Assembly: GCA_002506085.1 (NCBI GenBank)
Contig: DAWV01000005.1
Span: forward strand, 136,885 to 200,884
DNA length: 64,000 bases
Origin: Methanocorpusculaceae archaeon UBA425
GTDB lineage: Archaea > Halobacteriota > Methanomicrobia > Methanomicrobiales > Methanocorpusculaceae
Reading direction: 5' to 3'
In this document: piece by piece, positions 7,737-16,608 of the stretch
How positions within the stretch are numbered: the first letter of the stretch is position 1
How the letters are laid out: each line of letters starts with the position of its first letter
The notes under the pieces: generated by a model
Told to the model about the DNA's origin: nothing
Database searches by the model: none
The model's input: the letters and a program-made list of their open reading frames with translations, nothing else
Translations under genes and position numbers: made by a program

Positions 7737-10346
7737 ATGGATTATAAGAGTTTTTGGAACGATAAACGATATCGTTATGGAATTATCGGGATTGCTCTCC
7801 TGATATGTACCCTGACTGCATTCTGGATCCGGATGATCCCAATCACCGCTCTCGCAGGCACAGGAAATATGATTGCCGGACCTGATGCCTGGTACAATCT
7901 GCGTTTAATCGAAGTCGCTCTTGCAAACAACTTCGGGTATATTTTCTTCGAGCCGATGACATTGTACCCGACGGGGCAGGAAATCGTCTGGGGTCCGCTT
8001 TTTACCTACATTGCCTCGTTCTTTGCTCTCCTCGCAGGAGCAGCAACACGGGTCGATGTTATTACAGCAGCCTCATGGGCTCCGGCAGTTCTCGGCGCTC
8101 TGATGGTTCCTGTCATGTTTTTCCTCGGAAAAAGAATAGCTGACTGGAAAACCGGTCTCATCACCGCCCTATTCATTGCGGTAATTGGCGGGCAGTTCTT
8201 CTTCCGTTCCCTTTACGGGCATCTTGATCATCACATTGCAGAAACTCTATTCTCATGTTTATTCTGCCTCTGCTATGTGCTTGCCTTGTATGCACTCAAA
8301 GACCACAAAATCGATTTCAAAAATATTACCACACTGAAACTGCCGCTGCTTTACGGCGTAATCTGCGGGATTGCATACTTCCTCGGGCTCCTAACGATGA
8401 CGACCATGGTTGTCTTCGGGCTGTTTGTCGCGGTATTTACTCTGATTCAGTTCATATTGAATCAGCACTCAGGTAAACCAACAGAGTATCTCCTGAGTCT
8501 GAATGTGATAACGTTTGTAGTTGCAGCTATCGGACTGCTGATATTCGGCATACGTAATCTCGGATTTGGTTTCACCGATTATTCATTAGGATTATTGCTG
8601 GTTCATCTGTTCATAGTTATTGGAACGATTGTATTATATCTCATCTCAAGACTTGTAACAAAGTTTGAAAAACCATGGTATTACTATCTTGGATCTTTAG
8701 TTGTACTGACAATTGCCGGCGCACTGATTCTGATACTTGCATTACCGGACCTCTTTAATTCATTAATCGGGAGTCTGGGCGGATTCTTCATTAACAATGC
8801 CACTGCTGCAACAGTACAGGAGATGTCGGCCTGGTCTTTTGAGAGCGCAGTATCATCATACAACTGGGGCATTCTTCTTGCAATCGGCGGTTTTGTCTGC
8901 CTTTTCTATAGTGTCTGGAAACACAATGAACCAGGAGCACTCTTTGTCCTCATCTGGTCCCTATTCATGTTCATTGCAACCTGCGGCCATGTCCGCTGGG
9001 AATACTACTTTGCCGCAAATGTTGCATTGCTTGCAGCTGTATTTGTAGGCTGGGTATTTTCCTTTGCGGGAAAAGACGTGATTATGTTTATCAAAAACAT
9101 CACGGGTAATACCAAAGCGGAAGAACCTGTAGTGAGTAAACAGGCAAAGAAATCGAAAGCCCGGACACAATCTACTTCCGGAAAATCAGATCCAATCAAA
9201 CTGGGCTTCTTTACAATAATCCTGATTGTGGCAGTTCTGTTTACCGGGGTTTCCGCAGTATCAGCAGTTCAACTGAGTTCTTCCTATGCAAACGGAGGAG
9301 GGACAAACCAGGACTGGATCGATGCATGCGAATGGCTTTCTGAGAACACTCCGGATACCGGGGTCGATTACCTCACAATCTACGATGAAGAGACCTTTAC
9401 GTACCCCGAGGAATCCTATGGTGTTCTGTCCTGGTGGGACTATGGTCATTACATCACCACAATCGGAGAACGGATTCCAAACAGCAATCCATTCCAGGCC
9501 GGAGTCTCCGGTGAATACGGAGTTGCTGCTGTTTTAACAAATACAAACGAGTCGGCAATCACTGAGAAACTGGATTATCTCGGTACTAAATATGTAATGA
9601 CAGATTACCTGATGGTAAATGGTGTCTTTGGTGCCATGACAATCTGGAACGATTCCGTGCTTCAGACCAAGCCCTACTATTACACCTTCCTTCAGCAGGG
9701 CTCGGATGGGACGTATTCCTATGTGTCCGCCACAACCCCGGAGTATTACAACACACTGACAGTCAGGTTACAGAACTTTGACGGCTCGATGACGGAGGCA
9801 GGAAGCGTGTATGTTATGATTACCGACTCGTCAGCCGGCTATGGTGTTCCGGTTATTACCTCTACTAAAACTTACACAGATTATGAAGCAGGATGGGCTG
9901 CAGCAGAAAACTACAATGCCAACGCCGCAAGCGGAAAATACGCGTACGTTATTTCAGCCCCGACAAATCTTACAAATTATAATCTTCCAAGTACCGATGT
10001 TCCGGCACTTCAGCATTTCCGCCTGGTGTATGAATCCACGACATATGTTGTCGGAGGCTATCTCACCAGTGCAGATGAAGGAGGAACGGCCTATGTAAAG
10101 ACCTTCGAATACGTTCCGGGAGCCGTCATCAGAGGAGAAGGAACTATTGAAGTTGAGGTCATCACCAATAATGGACGGACATTCACCTACCAGCAGGAAA
10201 GCGTGGATGGTCAGTTTATTGTTCCATACTCTACATCGGGAAGCACATATGATGTTAAGACCACAAGTCTTTACACCATAATCGAAACTGGTCAGACCTT
10301 CGCCGTCTCTGAAGATGCGGTCTTAAAAGGTCTCACTATCAACTAA
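7737..10346 (+). CDS. aglB: Dolichyl-phosphooligosaccharide-protein glycosyltransferase (archaeal STT3)
   Basis: Transfers the lipid-linked oligosaccharide to Asn in N-X-S/T sequons of exported proteins. The N-terminal half (about 1-520) is a multi-pass membrane region, opening with GPDAWYNLRL, which carries a DxD-like acid pair in the first external loop. The soluble C-terminal part contains the family motif WWDYG at residues 566-570. At 869 residues it fits archaeal AglB. A Lys/Ser-rich cytoplasmic loop precedes the last membrane helix (about 470-520). Neighbouring glm genes and a GT2 fit a glycoprotein assembly block. Confidence 0.95.
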   Translation: MDYKSFWNDKRYRYGIIGIALLICTLTAFWIRMIPITALAGTGNMIAGPDAWYNLRLIEVALANNFGYIFFEPMTLYPTGQEIVWGPLFTYIASFFALLAGAATRVDVITAASWAPAVLGALMVPVMFFLGKRIADWKTGLITALFIAVIGGQFFFRSLYGHLDHHIAETLFSCLFCLCYVLALYALKDHKIDFKNITTLKLPLLYGVICGIAYFLGLLTMTTMVVFGLFVAVFTLIQFILNQHSGKPTEYLLSLNVITFVVAAIGLLIFGIRNLGFGFTDYSLGLLLVHLFIVIGTIVLYLISRLVTKFEKPWYYYLGSLVVLTIAGALILILALPDLFNSLIGSLGGFFINNATAATVQEMSAWSFESAVSSYNWGILLAIGGFVCLFYSVWKHNEPGALFVLIWSLFMFIATCGHVRWEYYFAANVALLAAVFVGWVFSFAGKDVIMFIKNITGNTKAEEPVVSKQAKKSKARTQSTSGKSDPIKLGFFTIILIVAVLFTGVSAVSAVQLSSSYANGGGTNQDWIDACEWLSENTPDTGVDYLTIYDEETFTYPEESYGVLSWWDYGHYITTIGERIPNSNPFQAGVSGEYGVAAVLTNTNESAITEKLDYLGTKYVMTDYLMVNGVFGAMTIWNDSVLQTKPYYYTFLQQGSDGTYSYVSATTPEYYNTLTVRLQNFDGSMTEAGSVYVMITDSSAGYGVPVITSTKTYTDYEAGWAAAENYNANAASGKYAYVISAPTNLTNYNLPSTDVPALQHFRLVYESTTYVVGGYLTSADEGGTAYVKTFEYVPGAVIRGEGTIEVEVITNNGRTFTYQQESVDGQFIVPYSTSGSTYDVKTTSLYTIIETGQTFAVSEDAVLKGLTIN

Positions 10347-10396
10347 TTTTTTACCCACACTTTTATTAGAGACAACTTGCCTACTATTTACTCATC

Positions 10397-10678
10397 ATGA
10401 GTACGTTCAAAGTTGGAGAGACCGTACGTTATTCACGAACCGGCACAGTCGGAAAAATAGTAGCGTTTGCTAAGGAGAACGAAGCTACATTTGCCGAGCT
10501 TGACAGCACAGGTCTTTACTACCGCACGGATCAACTCATCGCAATCAGTGATGTTGTCCAGAGTCAGGAGAAAACACGGGACTTCAGAAAAGATTTCAAA
10601 GAAGAACAGGAAAAACTCCGCGAGATGCAGGAAAATGCCTGGAAGAATACTGACCAGAGCTGTGAAGGCGGAGGATAA
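10397..10678 (+). CDS. DUF2098 family protein
   Basis: A small 93-residue protein with the DUF2098 pattern: VGETVRYSRTGTVGKI near the start, then a 'LDSTGLYYRTDQL' segment. This family is, as far as I recall, largely restricted to methanogens and has no assigned function. The last third is a charged, probably helical tail rich in Glu, Lys and Arg. It precedes the aIF2 gamma gene by 59 bases. Confidence 0.8.
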   Translation: MSTFKVGETVRYSRTGTVGKIVAFAKENEATFAELDSTGLYYRTDQLIAISDVVQSQEKTRDFRKDFKEEQEKLREMQENAWKNTDQSCEGGG

Positions 10679-10728
10679 ATCCATAATCACACAGTTATAT
10701 CAGTGTAGAGGTCAATTATAATAGGTTA

Positions 10729-10736
10729 GAGGAGGT
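10729..10736 (+). promoter_or_regulatory. Strong Shine-Dalgarno before a non-ATG start
   Basis: A GAGGAGGT stretch lies just before the aIF2 gamma gene. No in-frame ATG exists upstream of the GTPase P-loop, so translation must start at a TTG. TTG at 10738 would leave 1-2 bases of spacing, TTG at 10747 about 10 bases. The second fits ribosome geometry better and gives the N-terminus MHDPTIPNVNIG. Confidence 0.6.
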
Positions 10737-10737
10737 T

Positions 10738-11982
10738 TTGGTTTCTTTGCATGATCCTACAATACCAAACGTAAATATCGGCGTAGTTGGTCACGTTGAC
10801 CACGGAAAGACTACATTAGTCAGCAAACTAACCGGTTCGTGGACAGACCGCCACAGTGAAGAACTGAAGCGCGGTATCTCGATTCGGCTTGGATACGCCG
10901 ACGCAACGTTTTATAAATGCCCGAAATGCGGGGGTGCGGAACTCTGGTCAAATGCAGAGGTATGCCCCACCTGCGGTGAAAAACTTGAAGCAGTCAGATC
11001 TGTTTCCTTCGTAGATGCACCAGGTCATGAAACTCTCATGGCAACGATGCTCTCCGGTTCTGCCATTATGGATGGCGCAATGCTCGTTATCGCGGCGAAT
11101 GAACCGTGTCCGCAGCCACAGACCAAAGAACATCTGATGGCTCTGGAACTGACCGGCATCAAAAACATCGTCATAGTTCAGAATAAAATCGATGTTGTGC
11201 CTCAAAAGAAGGCACTGGAAAACTACAAGCAGATTAAAGAGTTCGTGAAAGGAACGGTCGCAGAAAACGCACCAATTATACCGGTTTCTGCGCAGAAAAT
11301 AATAAATTTTGGGATGTTACTGGATGCCCTTAACACCACTATCCCTGATGTTGAGCGCGAAGCAAATGCTTCTCCGATTATGCTGATTGCGCGGTCTTTT
11401 GATGTGAACCGTCCGGGAAGTTCCTGGCGTGATATTAAAGGCGGAGTCATCGGAGGTTCACTTATCCGCGGCGAATTCCACGAAGGCGATGATATCGAGA
11501 TACGCCCCGGCAGACAGTATATGTCGGAGAATAAATCAAAGTGGGAGCCCATCACTACCAAAATCACCTCAATGAATAAGGCATCCCATAAAGTCCAGAC
11601 GGCAACACCAGGCGGACTTTCTGCAATCGGAACCAAACTTGACCCGGCGATTACTAAAAGTGATACACTTGTCGGGCAGGTTGCCGGTGCCGTGGGCTCT
11701 CTTCCACCAGTATGGGATAAACTCCGGTTTGATGTAAAACTCATGGAGCGTGTTGTGGGTTCATCATCCGAACTGAATATCGAACCGCTCAAGATCAAAG
11801 AACCGCTGATGCTTTCAGTTGGAACTGCGGTCACTGTCGGTATCGTTCTTACAGCAAAGAAGAATCAGGTTGAAGTAATGCTGAAACGTCCGGTTTGTGC
11901 TGAATTGGGTTCCAGAATTGCAATCAGCCGTCAGGTCGGGGGCAGATGGCGTTTGATCGGCATGGGTATCCTGACCGAATAA
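10738..11982 (+). CDS. eif2g: Translation initiation factor aIF2 subunit gamma
   Basis: GTPase subunit of the aIF2 heterotrimer that carries initiator Met-tRNA to the small ribosomal subunit. The P-loop GHVDHGKT is at 18-25, the DAPGHE G3 motif at 93-98 and NKID at 149-152. A zinc knuckle inside the G domain (Cys 61, 64, 76, 79) is specific to the aIF2 gamma/SelB-like lineage. Beta-barrel domains II and III follow. The start is TTG (10738 or, more likely, 10747). The 3' end overlaps the PIN gene by 37 bases, and it leads a block of translation and transcription genes. Confidence 0.96.
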   Translation: MVSLHDPTIPNVNIGVVGHVDHGKTTLVSKLTGSWTDRHSEELKRGISIRLGYADATFYKCPKCGGAELWSNAEVCPTCGEKLEAVRSVSFVDAPGHETLMATMLSGSAIMDGAMLVIAANEPCPQPQTKEHLMALELTGIKNIVIVQNKIDVVPQKKALENYKQIKEFVKGTVAENAPIIPVSAQKIINFGMLLDALNTTIPDVEREANASPIMLIARSFDVNRPGSSWRDIKGGVIGGSLIRGEFHEGDDIEIRPGRQYMSENKSKWEPITTKITSMNKASHKVQTATPGGLSAIGTKLDPAITKSDTLVGQVAGAVGSLPPVWDKLRFDVKLMERVVGSSSELNIEPLKIKEPLMLSVGTAVTVGIVLTAKKNQVEVMLKRPVCAELGSRIAISRQVGGRWRLIGMGILTE

Positions 11983-12359
11983 AGGTTATATTAGATACCA
12001 ATGCCCTGATGATGCCCCTTCAGTTTAATGTTGACCTCTTTGAAGGTCTGCTTGAACTGCTTGGTGCTTATGACGCGCTCGTACCTGCCGAGGTGGTGTA
12101 CGAACTGCGCGGTCTATCTACCGGATATGGTAAAGATGCGGCAGCGGCGCGTTTCGGTTTGACCGTTGCATCCCGCTGCACGGTTCTTCCTGAACTAACC
12201 AGCAACGTCCCTGTTGATGATAAAGTCATTATGTCCGCAGAGATGTTTAATGGTGTAGTAGTTACCAATGATAGAGAATTAAGGAAACGTCTGATACAAC
12301 GCCGTATCCCAGTCGTTGTTCTCAGATCACGTTGCAAACTAGAACTAATTGGAAAATAA
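11946..12359 (+). CDS. PIN-domain ribonuclease, Fcf1/Utp24-like
   Basis: A 137-residue single PIN domain. Acidic active-site candidates are D17 in LDTNA, E53 in VVYEL, D91/D92 in VDDK and D109 in TNDRE, the usual four-acid layout. The family (COG1412 type) is related to eukaryotic Fcf1/Utp24 rRNA-processing nucleases. Its ATG lies inside the end of the aIF2 gamma gene, and no later start precedes the essential LDTN motif, so the 37-base overlap is probably real. Being in a ribosome-related operon, rather than beside an antitoxin, favours a housekeeping RNA-processing role over toxin. Confidence 0.85.
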   Translation: MAFDRHGYPDRIKVILDTNALMMPLQFNVDLFEGLLELLGAYDALVPAEVVYELRGLSTGYGKDAAAARFGLTVASRCTVLPELTSNVPVDDKVIMSAEMFNGVVVTNDRELRKRLIQRRIPVVVLRSRCKLELIGK

Positions 12360-12383
12360 GCAAAACAGGCGAGGAGACAAAAT

Positions 12384-12956
12384 ATGTATTATAAGCTGAA
12401 ATTAAACGACAAAGTCAGAGTCCCCCCAGACCGTATGGGTGAAGATCTCAAGACTGTCATTCTTGATGTCCTGCAGGAACAATTTGAAGGTAGTGTTGAC
12501 AAAGAGATGGGCATTTTCATCGCCGTGACCGGGGTCACCCGTGTTGGCGAGGGTGAAATCGTTTACAGTGACGGAGGCGTTTACTACGACGTTGATTTCG
12601 AAGCTGTGGTTCTCCGCTTATCCCTCCAGGAAATTATCGAAGGTAATGTCGTAGAAACAACGAGTTTCGGCGCCTTCATCTCTCTCGGACCAATCGACGC
12701 AATGCTCCACATGAGTCAGATTTCCGATGAATACATCGATTACGATGAGAAAAACTCACGCCTTGTCTGTAAAGACAGCGGAAGGACAATCGGTGTCGGC
12801 GATTCTCTGCGCGCACGGGTCGTTGCCCTCTCACTAAATGAACGGGACCCCCGTGAATCTAAGATTGGTCTGACCATGCGCCAGCCGGGTCTTGGCACTC
12901 TCACATGGATTGAAGAAGATATGAACAAGGAAAAGGCCGAGAAGGAGCAGAAGTAA
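12384..12956 (+). CDS. rpo7: DNA-directed RNA polymerase subunit Rpo7 (E')
   Basis: Stalk subunit of archaeal RNA polymerase, the homologue of eukaryotic Rpb7. The N-terminal RNP-like domain (about 1-80) starts MYYKLKLNDKVRVPP. The C-terminal S1 RNA-binding domain (about 82-165) contains 'IIEGNVVETTSFGAFISLG' and HMSQISDEY. A Lys/Glu-rich tail ends the 190-residue protein. With its partner it grips nascent RNA and aids promoter opening. It overlaps the spt4 start by one base (TAATG). Confidence 0.95.
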   Translation: MYYKLKLNDKVRVPPDRMGEDLKTVILDVLQEQFEGSVDKEMGIFIAVTGVTRVGEGEIVYSDGGVYYDVDFEAVVLRLSLQEIIEGNVVETTSFGAFISLGPIDAMLHMSQISDEYIDYDEKNSRLVCKDSGRTIGVGDSLRARVVALSLNERDPRESKIGLTMRQPGLGTLTWIEEDMNKEKAEKEQK

Positions 12957-13177
12957 TGGCAGCAACAAAGCGTTCCACCCAGAAAAAAGTTCTCTTGGCA
13001 TGCCGTAACTGCCACAAAGTCCTTGACGGAGATAAAACCGTCTGTCCCGAATGCCAGGGTAATGCCCTGACCCCGGAATGGTTCGGTTATCTTGTCATTA
13101 TCGACACCCGTCACTCAGATGTCGCTGAGAAGATGGACATCGAATTCAACGGCAGATACGCACTCAAGGTCAGATAA
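12956..13177 (+). CDS. spt4: Transcription elongation factor Spt4 (RNAP subunit E'')
   Basis: A small zinc protein that pairs with Spt5 and clamps RNA polymerase during elongation. Zinc ligands are C16, C19, C30 and C33 (ACRNCH and VCPECQ). The 'WFGYLVIID' strand and a C-terminal GRYALKVR complete the 73-residue fold. The rpo7-spt4 pair is a standard archaeal arrangement, and here the stop and start codons share one base. Confidence 0.95.
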   Translation: MAATKRSTQKKVLLACRNCHKVLDGDKTVCPECQGNALTPEWFGYLVIIDTRHSDVAEKMDIEFNGRYALKVR

Positions 13178-13663
13178 ATGCTGATACTGCCGCCAGAACA
13201 CCGGTGGCTTTTCAAAGAGCCGTTCGGTACACTCTTTTCTGATTTTTCCAAGGTAATTCCCTTACTGAAAGGAAAACATTTTTGTACTGTTGGCGATGTT
13301 GTTACCCACAATGCATTATCTGCTGGTCTGATCCCCTCAATAGGTATCATTGACGGGTTTACCGAACGCTCACCCTACCTCAGAATGCCGGAAATCCACG
13401 GACATATTCTGCACGTGACAAATCCGGCAGGAACGATAACGGACGAACTCATATCCGCGCTTCGTGAGGCACAGAAAAAAATGCCGTGTGTGGTTATAGT
13501 AGAGGGAGAAGAGGACCTCGCAGTGCTCCCCCTTACAGAAATCATGCCGGATGAGACGATAATCCTCTATGGTCAGCCGGGAGAAGGACTCGTTCTCTGC
13601 GAGGTCAATGCAAAACTCCGTGACAACACAAAGAAGTTCTTGTCCTATTTTGTAAGCGTGTGA
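13178..13663 (+). CDS. GTP-dependent dephospho-CoA kinase (DUF359)
   Basis: Catalyses the last step of coenzyme A synthesis using GTP, a role shown for a Thermococcus member of this family. The family motifs are visible: VGDVVTHNAL with IIDGFTER downstream, EGEEDLAVLPL in the middle, and ILYGQPGEGLVL near the end. At 161 residues it is the usual length. The start directly follows the spt4 stop with no gap, so it is probably translated with it. A CoA gene in a transcription/translation operon is a common archaeal oddity. Confidence 0.88.
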   Translation: MLILPPEHRWLFKEPFGTLFSDFSKVIPLLKGKHFCTVGDVVTHNALSAGLIPSIGIIDGFTERSPYLRMPEIHGHILHVTNPAGTITDELISALREAQKKMPCVVIVEGEEDLAVLPLTEIMPDETIILYGQPGEGLVLCEVNAKLRDNTKKFLSYFVSV

Positions 13664-13707
13664 CGCCAGTATTAAATATACTGCATTCCAATAATTGTGG
13701 GATATCG

Positions 13708-14001
13708 ATGGAGATTAAGATTACCTCTAATACCAGAAACGAGCTTTTAAGCCGTAACGAGGTCGCATTTACCGCAAGTTACGATGGTGCAACCCCCTCC
13801 CGTGCAGATATCGGTGCAAAAATCGCCGCTATGCAGAATACTCCTATTGAAAACCTGATTCTCGCCCCGCTCAAGGGACGCTTCGGAGTAAGAGCAGTTG
13901 CAGGCATCGCCCGTATCTACGACTCACCAGAGGCACTCAAGGCAACCGAGCGCGAGTTCTTAATCGTGCGCGGACAGACCAAGGCAGCTAAGGAGGAGTA
14001 A
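13708..14001 (+). CDS. rps24e: Ribosomal protein S24e
   Basis: Small-subunit ribosomal protein, 97 residues. The conserved opening MEIKITSNTRNELLSR sets the start at 13708; a longer frame from 13660 would add 16 residues that do not look like the family. A GTGGGAT element just upstream may be the ribosome site. The core 'GRFGVRAVAGIARIYDS' and 'KATEREFLIVRG' segments match S24e. S27ae follows 2 bases later. Confidence 0.95.
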   Translation: MEIKITSNTRNELLSRNEVAFTASYDGATPSRADIGAKIAAMQNTPIENLILAPLKGRFGVRAVAGIARIYDSPEALKATEREFLIVRGQTKAAKEE

Positions 14002-14003
14002 TA

Positions 14004-14186
14004 ATGGCAGCTAAGAAGCCAGTAAAAGAAACCCCAAAACGCAGCGAGCTTTATACTGTTGACAAACAGGGAAAAGCAGTCACTGCTCACCGTAACTGTC
14101 CACGCTGTGGAGCCGGTGTCTTTATGGGTGAACACAAGGACCGGTTTACCTGCGGAAAGTGCGGATACACTGAGTTTAAGCAATAA
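14004..14186 (+). CDS. rps27ae: Ribosomal protein S27ae
   Basis: A 60-residue zinc-ribbon ribosomal protein without the ubiquitin part seen in eukaryotes. Zinc ligands are C32, C35, C50 and C53 (NCPRCGAGVFMG and TCGKCGYTEF). A Lys-rich N-terminus fits rRNA contact. It sits between S24e (2-base gap) and the Kae1-Bud32 gene, the classic archaeal order. Confidence 0.95.
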   Translation: MAAKKPVKETPKRSELYTVDKQGKAVTAHRNCPRCGAGVFMGEHKDRFTCGKCGYTEFKQ

Positions 14187-14199
14187 AATAATTTAAAAC

Positions 14200-15777
14200 A
14201 TGCCCGAAAAAAGGGTCCTCGGCATTGAAGGTACAGCATGGAACTTCAGTGCCGCTGTTTTTGCAGAGGATTTAGTATGTCTTCATTCCGCACCGTACGT
14301 CCCACCAACCGGCGGGATTCATCCACGGGAAGCGGCCCAGCATCACGCATCCGTTGCCTCAGATATTATCAAAACGGTTCTTAACGAGGCCGGCGGTCCT
14401 ATCGATGCGATCGCATTTTCTATTGGCCCGGGACTTGGTCCGTCTCTCCGAATCGCCGCAACCACTGCCCGTACACTCGCGCTAAAACTCGGCGTGCCGC
14501 TGATTGGGGTTAACCACTGTGTGGCACACGTAGAAATCGGCAGATGGTACACAAAGTTCGCAGACCCGATTGTCCTCTATGCATCCGGCGCAAACACCCA
14601 GGTCCTTGGATTCCTGAACGGGAAATACCGGATCTTCGGTGAGACGCTGGACATCGGTCTTGGAAACGCGCTTGACAAGTTTGCACGGAGTCACAACCTT
14701 CCTCACCCGGGAGGGCCCATCATCGAAAAGATGGCGAAGAGCGGATCATATATTCATCTTCCCTATACAGTGAAGGGAATGGATCTCGCATTCTCCGGAC
14801 TGATGAGCGCCGCGAAGGAGGCAACCTTGCGCGGAGCATCCATGGAAGATGTCTGTTTCAGTTTCCAGGAAACCGCTTTTTCGATGTGTGTCGAAGTAAC
14901 AGAACGGGCACTTGCCCACACCGGAAAAGATGAGGTCATCCTTGTCGGCGGTGTCGGGGCAAACTCACGCCTGCAGGAAATGCTCAAAACGATGTGCGCC
15001 GAGCGTGGAGCACGCTTCATGGCACCCCCGCGGACATTCATGGGAGATAACGGCGCGATGATTGCCTACACCGGCAAAATCATGCTGGAAGCCGGATCCA
15101 CAATCCCCATCTCAGAATCTGTCGTGAACCCGGGATACCGTTCGGACCAGGTCGAGGTAACATGGAGAAGCGACGCGGGCGAACTGTTCGCACCCGGACA
15201 ATCAGAAGTTGCCGAGCGGGGCGCAGAGGCATCGGTGGATCTTGCCGGAAAGAATGCGGTGAAATCCAGGCTTTCCAAAGGATACCGCGTGCCCGAACTA
15301 GACCACCACCTGATAATCGAACGCACCCGTGCTGAAGCGCGGTGTATCGCTGCTGCAAGGCACAGCGGGGTGCCGGTGCCGGTTATCCGCGACGTTACTG
15401 ATCATGAGATTATCATGGAAAAACTCGAGGGTGACGTTCTCAAATACGTCATCAATGAAAAATATGCAAAAAGCGCGGGTATCACAATCGGAAAACTACA
15501 CAAAGCAGGCATCACCCACGGCGATCTGACAACATCGAACATGATCTGGCAGAACGACTGCGTGTATCTCATTGACTTTGGTTTATCTCAGATAACCGAA
15601 GAGATCGAAACACGCGGAGATGACCTGCATGTGTTCTTCCAGACACTGGAAAGCACAACACAGAATTCTGAATCCCTGAAAAATGCATTCATCGAAGGAT
15701 ATCTTGAGACATTTTCCGATGCGGAAAATGTAATCCTGCGCGAACATGAAATTGAACTGCGCGGGAGATACTTATGA
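14200..15777 (+). CDS. kae1-bud32: Kae1-Bud32 fusion, KEOPS tRNA threonylcarbamoyladenosine synthase
   Basis: Bifunctional core of the KEOPS complex that makes t6A at position 37 of ANN-decoding tRNAs. The Kae1 domain (about 1-325) has an HPREAAQHH segment and metal-binding H106 and H110 in HCVAH. The Bud32 kinase/ATPase domain (about 340-525) has the catalytic HGDLTTSN segment (D442) and a DFG (D459). The two are separate proteins in many archaea and fused in several methanogens. The next gene overlaps by 4 bases. Confidence 0.95.
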   Translation: MPEKRVLGIEGTAWNFSAAVFAEDLVCLHSAPYVPPTGGIHPREAAQHHASVASDIIKTVLNEAGGPIDAIAFSIGPGLGPSLRIAATTARTLALKLGVPLIGVNHCVAHVEIGRWYTKFADPIVLYASGANTQVLGFLNGKYRIFGETLDIGLGNALDKFARSHNLPHPGGPIIEKMAKSGSYIHLPYTVKGMDLAFSGLMSAAKEATLRGASMEDVCFSFQETAFSMCVEVTERALAHTGKDEVILVGGVGANSRLQEMLKTMCAERGARFMAPPRTFMGDNGAMIAYTGKIMLEAGSTIPISESVVNPGYRSDQVEVTWRSDAGELFAPGQSEVAERGAEASVDLAGKNAVKSRLSKGYRVPELDHHLIIERTRAEARCIAAARHSGVPVPVIRDVTDHEIIMEKLEGDVLKYVINEKYAKSAGITIGKLHKAGITHGDLTTSNMIWQNDCVYLIDFGLSQITEEIETRGDDLHVFFQTLESTTQNSESLKNAFIEGYLETFSDAENVILREHEIELRGRYL

Positions 15778-16319
15778 TAACCGTTGTGACGGGAAACAAA
15801 AACAAAGCGGCAGAGGTCGCTGCATTTTTTGCCGGCATAACGGAAGTATCCCACATATCTTTTGACTGCATCGAGCCGCAGTCGGATAGTATCTCCGAAA
15901 TTGCAAAAGTAAAAGCACAGCAGGCCTATGCCGCACTCCGGATACCCCTTATCGTGGATGACACCGGCCTCTTTATTGAATCACTCGGGGGTTTTCCCGG
16001 TCCTTACGCCGCATATGTGCAGGATTCAATCGGAAATACAGGCATCCTCCGGCTTATGGACGGCATACAGAATCGTCGCGCATACTTTGCAACCTCAATT
16101 GCATACATCGATGAAAATGGTATTCAGACGTTTGAAGGACGTGTTGACGGTGAAATTACCGATTCGCCCCGCGGCACAAACGGATTCGGCTATGATCCGG
16201 TGTTTTCCGTAGGCACCCGCACGCTTGCCGAGATGGATATGGAAGAAAAAAACACCGTTTCCCACCGTGCCCGTGCTCTGTTTGCCTTCCGTGAATGGTA
16301 TCTTTCCAACAGGTCTTAA
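15774..16319 (+). CDS. rdgB: XTP/dITP pyrophosphatase (Ham1/RdgB family)
   Basis: House-cleaning enzyme that hydrolyses non-canonical purine nucleoside triphosphates to monophosphates. The opening VTGNKNKAAEV, the central VDDTGLFIESLGGFPGPYAA with its catalytic acids, and the end segment 'GTNGFGYDPVF' with 'SHRARA' are all present. At 181 residues it is full length. It starts inside the last codons of kae1-bud32 (ATGA overlap), a linkage common in archaea. Confidence 0.93.
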   Translation: MITVVTGNKNKAAEVAAFFAGITEVSHISFDCIEPQSDSISEIAKVKAQQAYAALRIPLIVDDTGLFIESLGGFPGPYAAYVQDSIGNTGILRLMDGIQNRRAYFATSIAYIDENGIQTFEGRVDGEITDSPRGTNGFGYDPVFSVGTRTLAEMDMEEKNTVSHRARALFAFREWYLSNRS

Positions 16320-16381
16320 CGGAATCGTTAATATCACCGGAAGCATACATACTAGAACTCAATATACGGGGTTATTCATAA

Positions 16382-16525
16382 ATGAGATTCCCAGAAGCAG
16401 AGGCTAGACTTCTTAATGTTAACGTTTGCATGAAATGCAACGCACGTAACGCTGTTCGCGCAACGAATTGCCGCAAATGCGGTTCTTCGTCACTTCGCCC
16501 GAAGAATAAAGAACGCAAAGCATAA
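16382..16525 (+). CDS. rpl40e: Ribosomal protein L40e
   Basis: A very short gene of 47 residues. The translation opens MRFPEAEARL and has two Cys pairs (C16/C19 in VCMKCNARN and C30/C33 in NCRKCGSS), a zinc ribbon, followed by LRPKNKERKA. This is the L40e pattern without ubiquitin. It closes the translation block that started with aIF2 gamma. Confidence 0.93.
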   Translation: MRFPEAEARLLNVNVCMKCNARNAVRATNCRKCGSSSLRPKNKERKA

Positions 16526-16608
16526 GCTTTCACAAATAAAGTGGGACGGAACTTTCCGCACCATTTTTTTGCTGAAAGTTGACGTAATTTAAAAAGGAGC
16601 ATTCCAAC

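Noticed and set aside
11946..12359. PIN protein as a VapC toxin
   Set aside because: No antitoxin gene is adjacent, and its position in a translation/transcription operon and Fcf1-like sequence favour housekeeping RNA processing.
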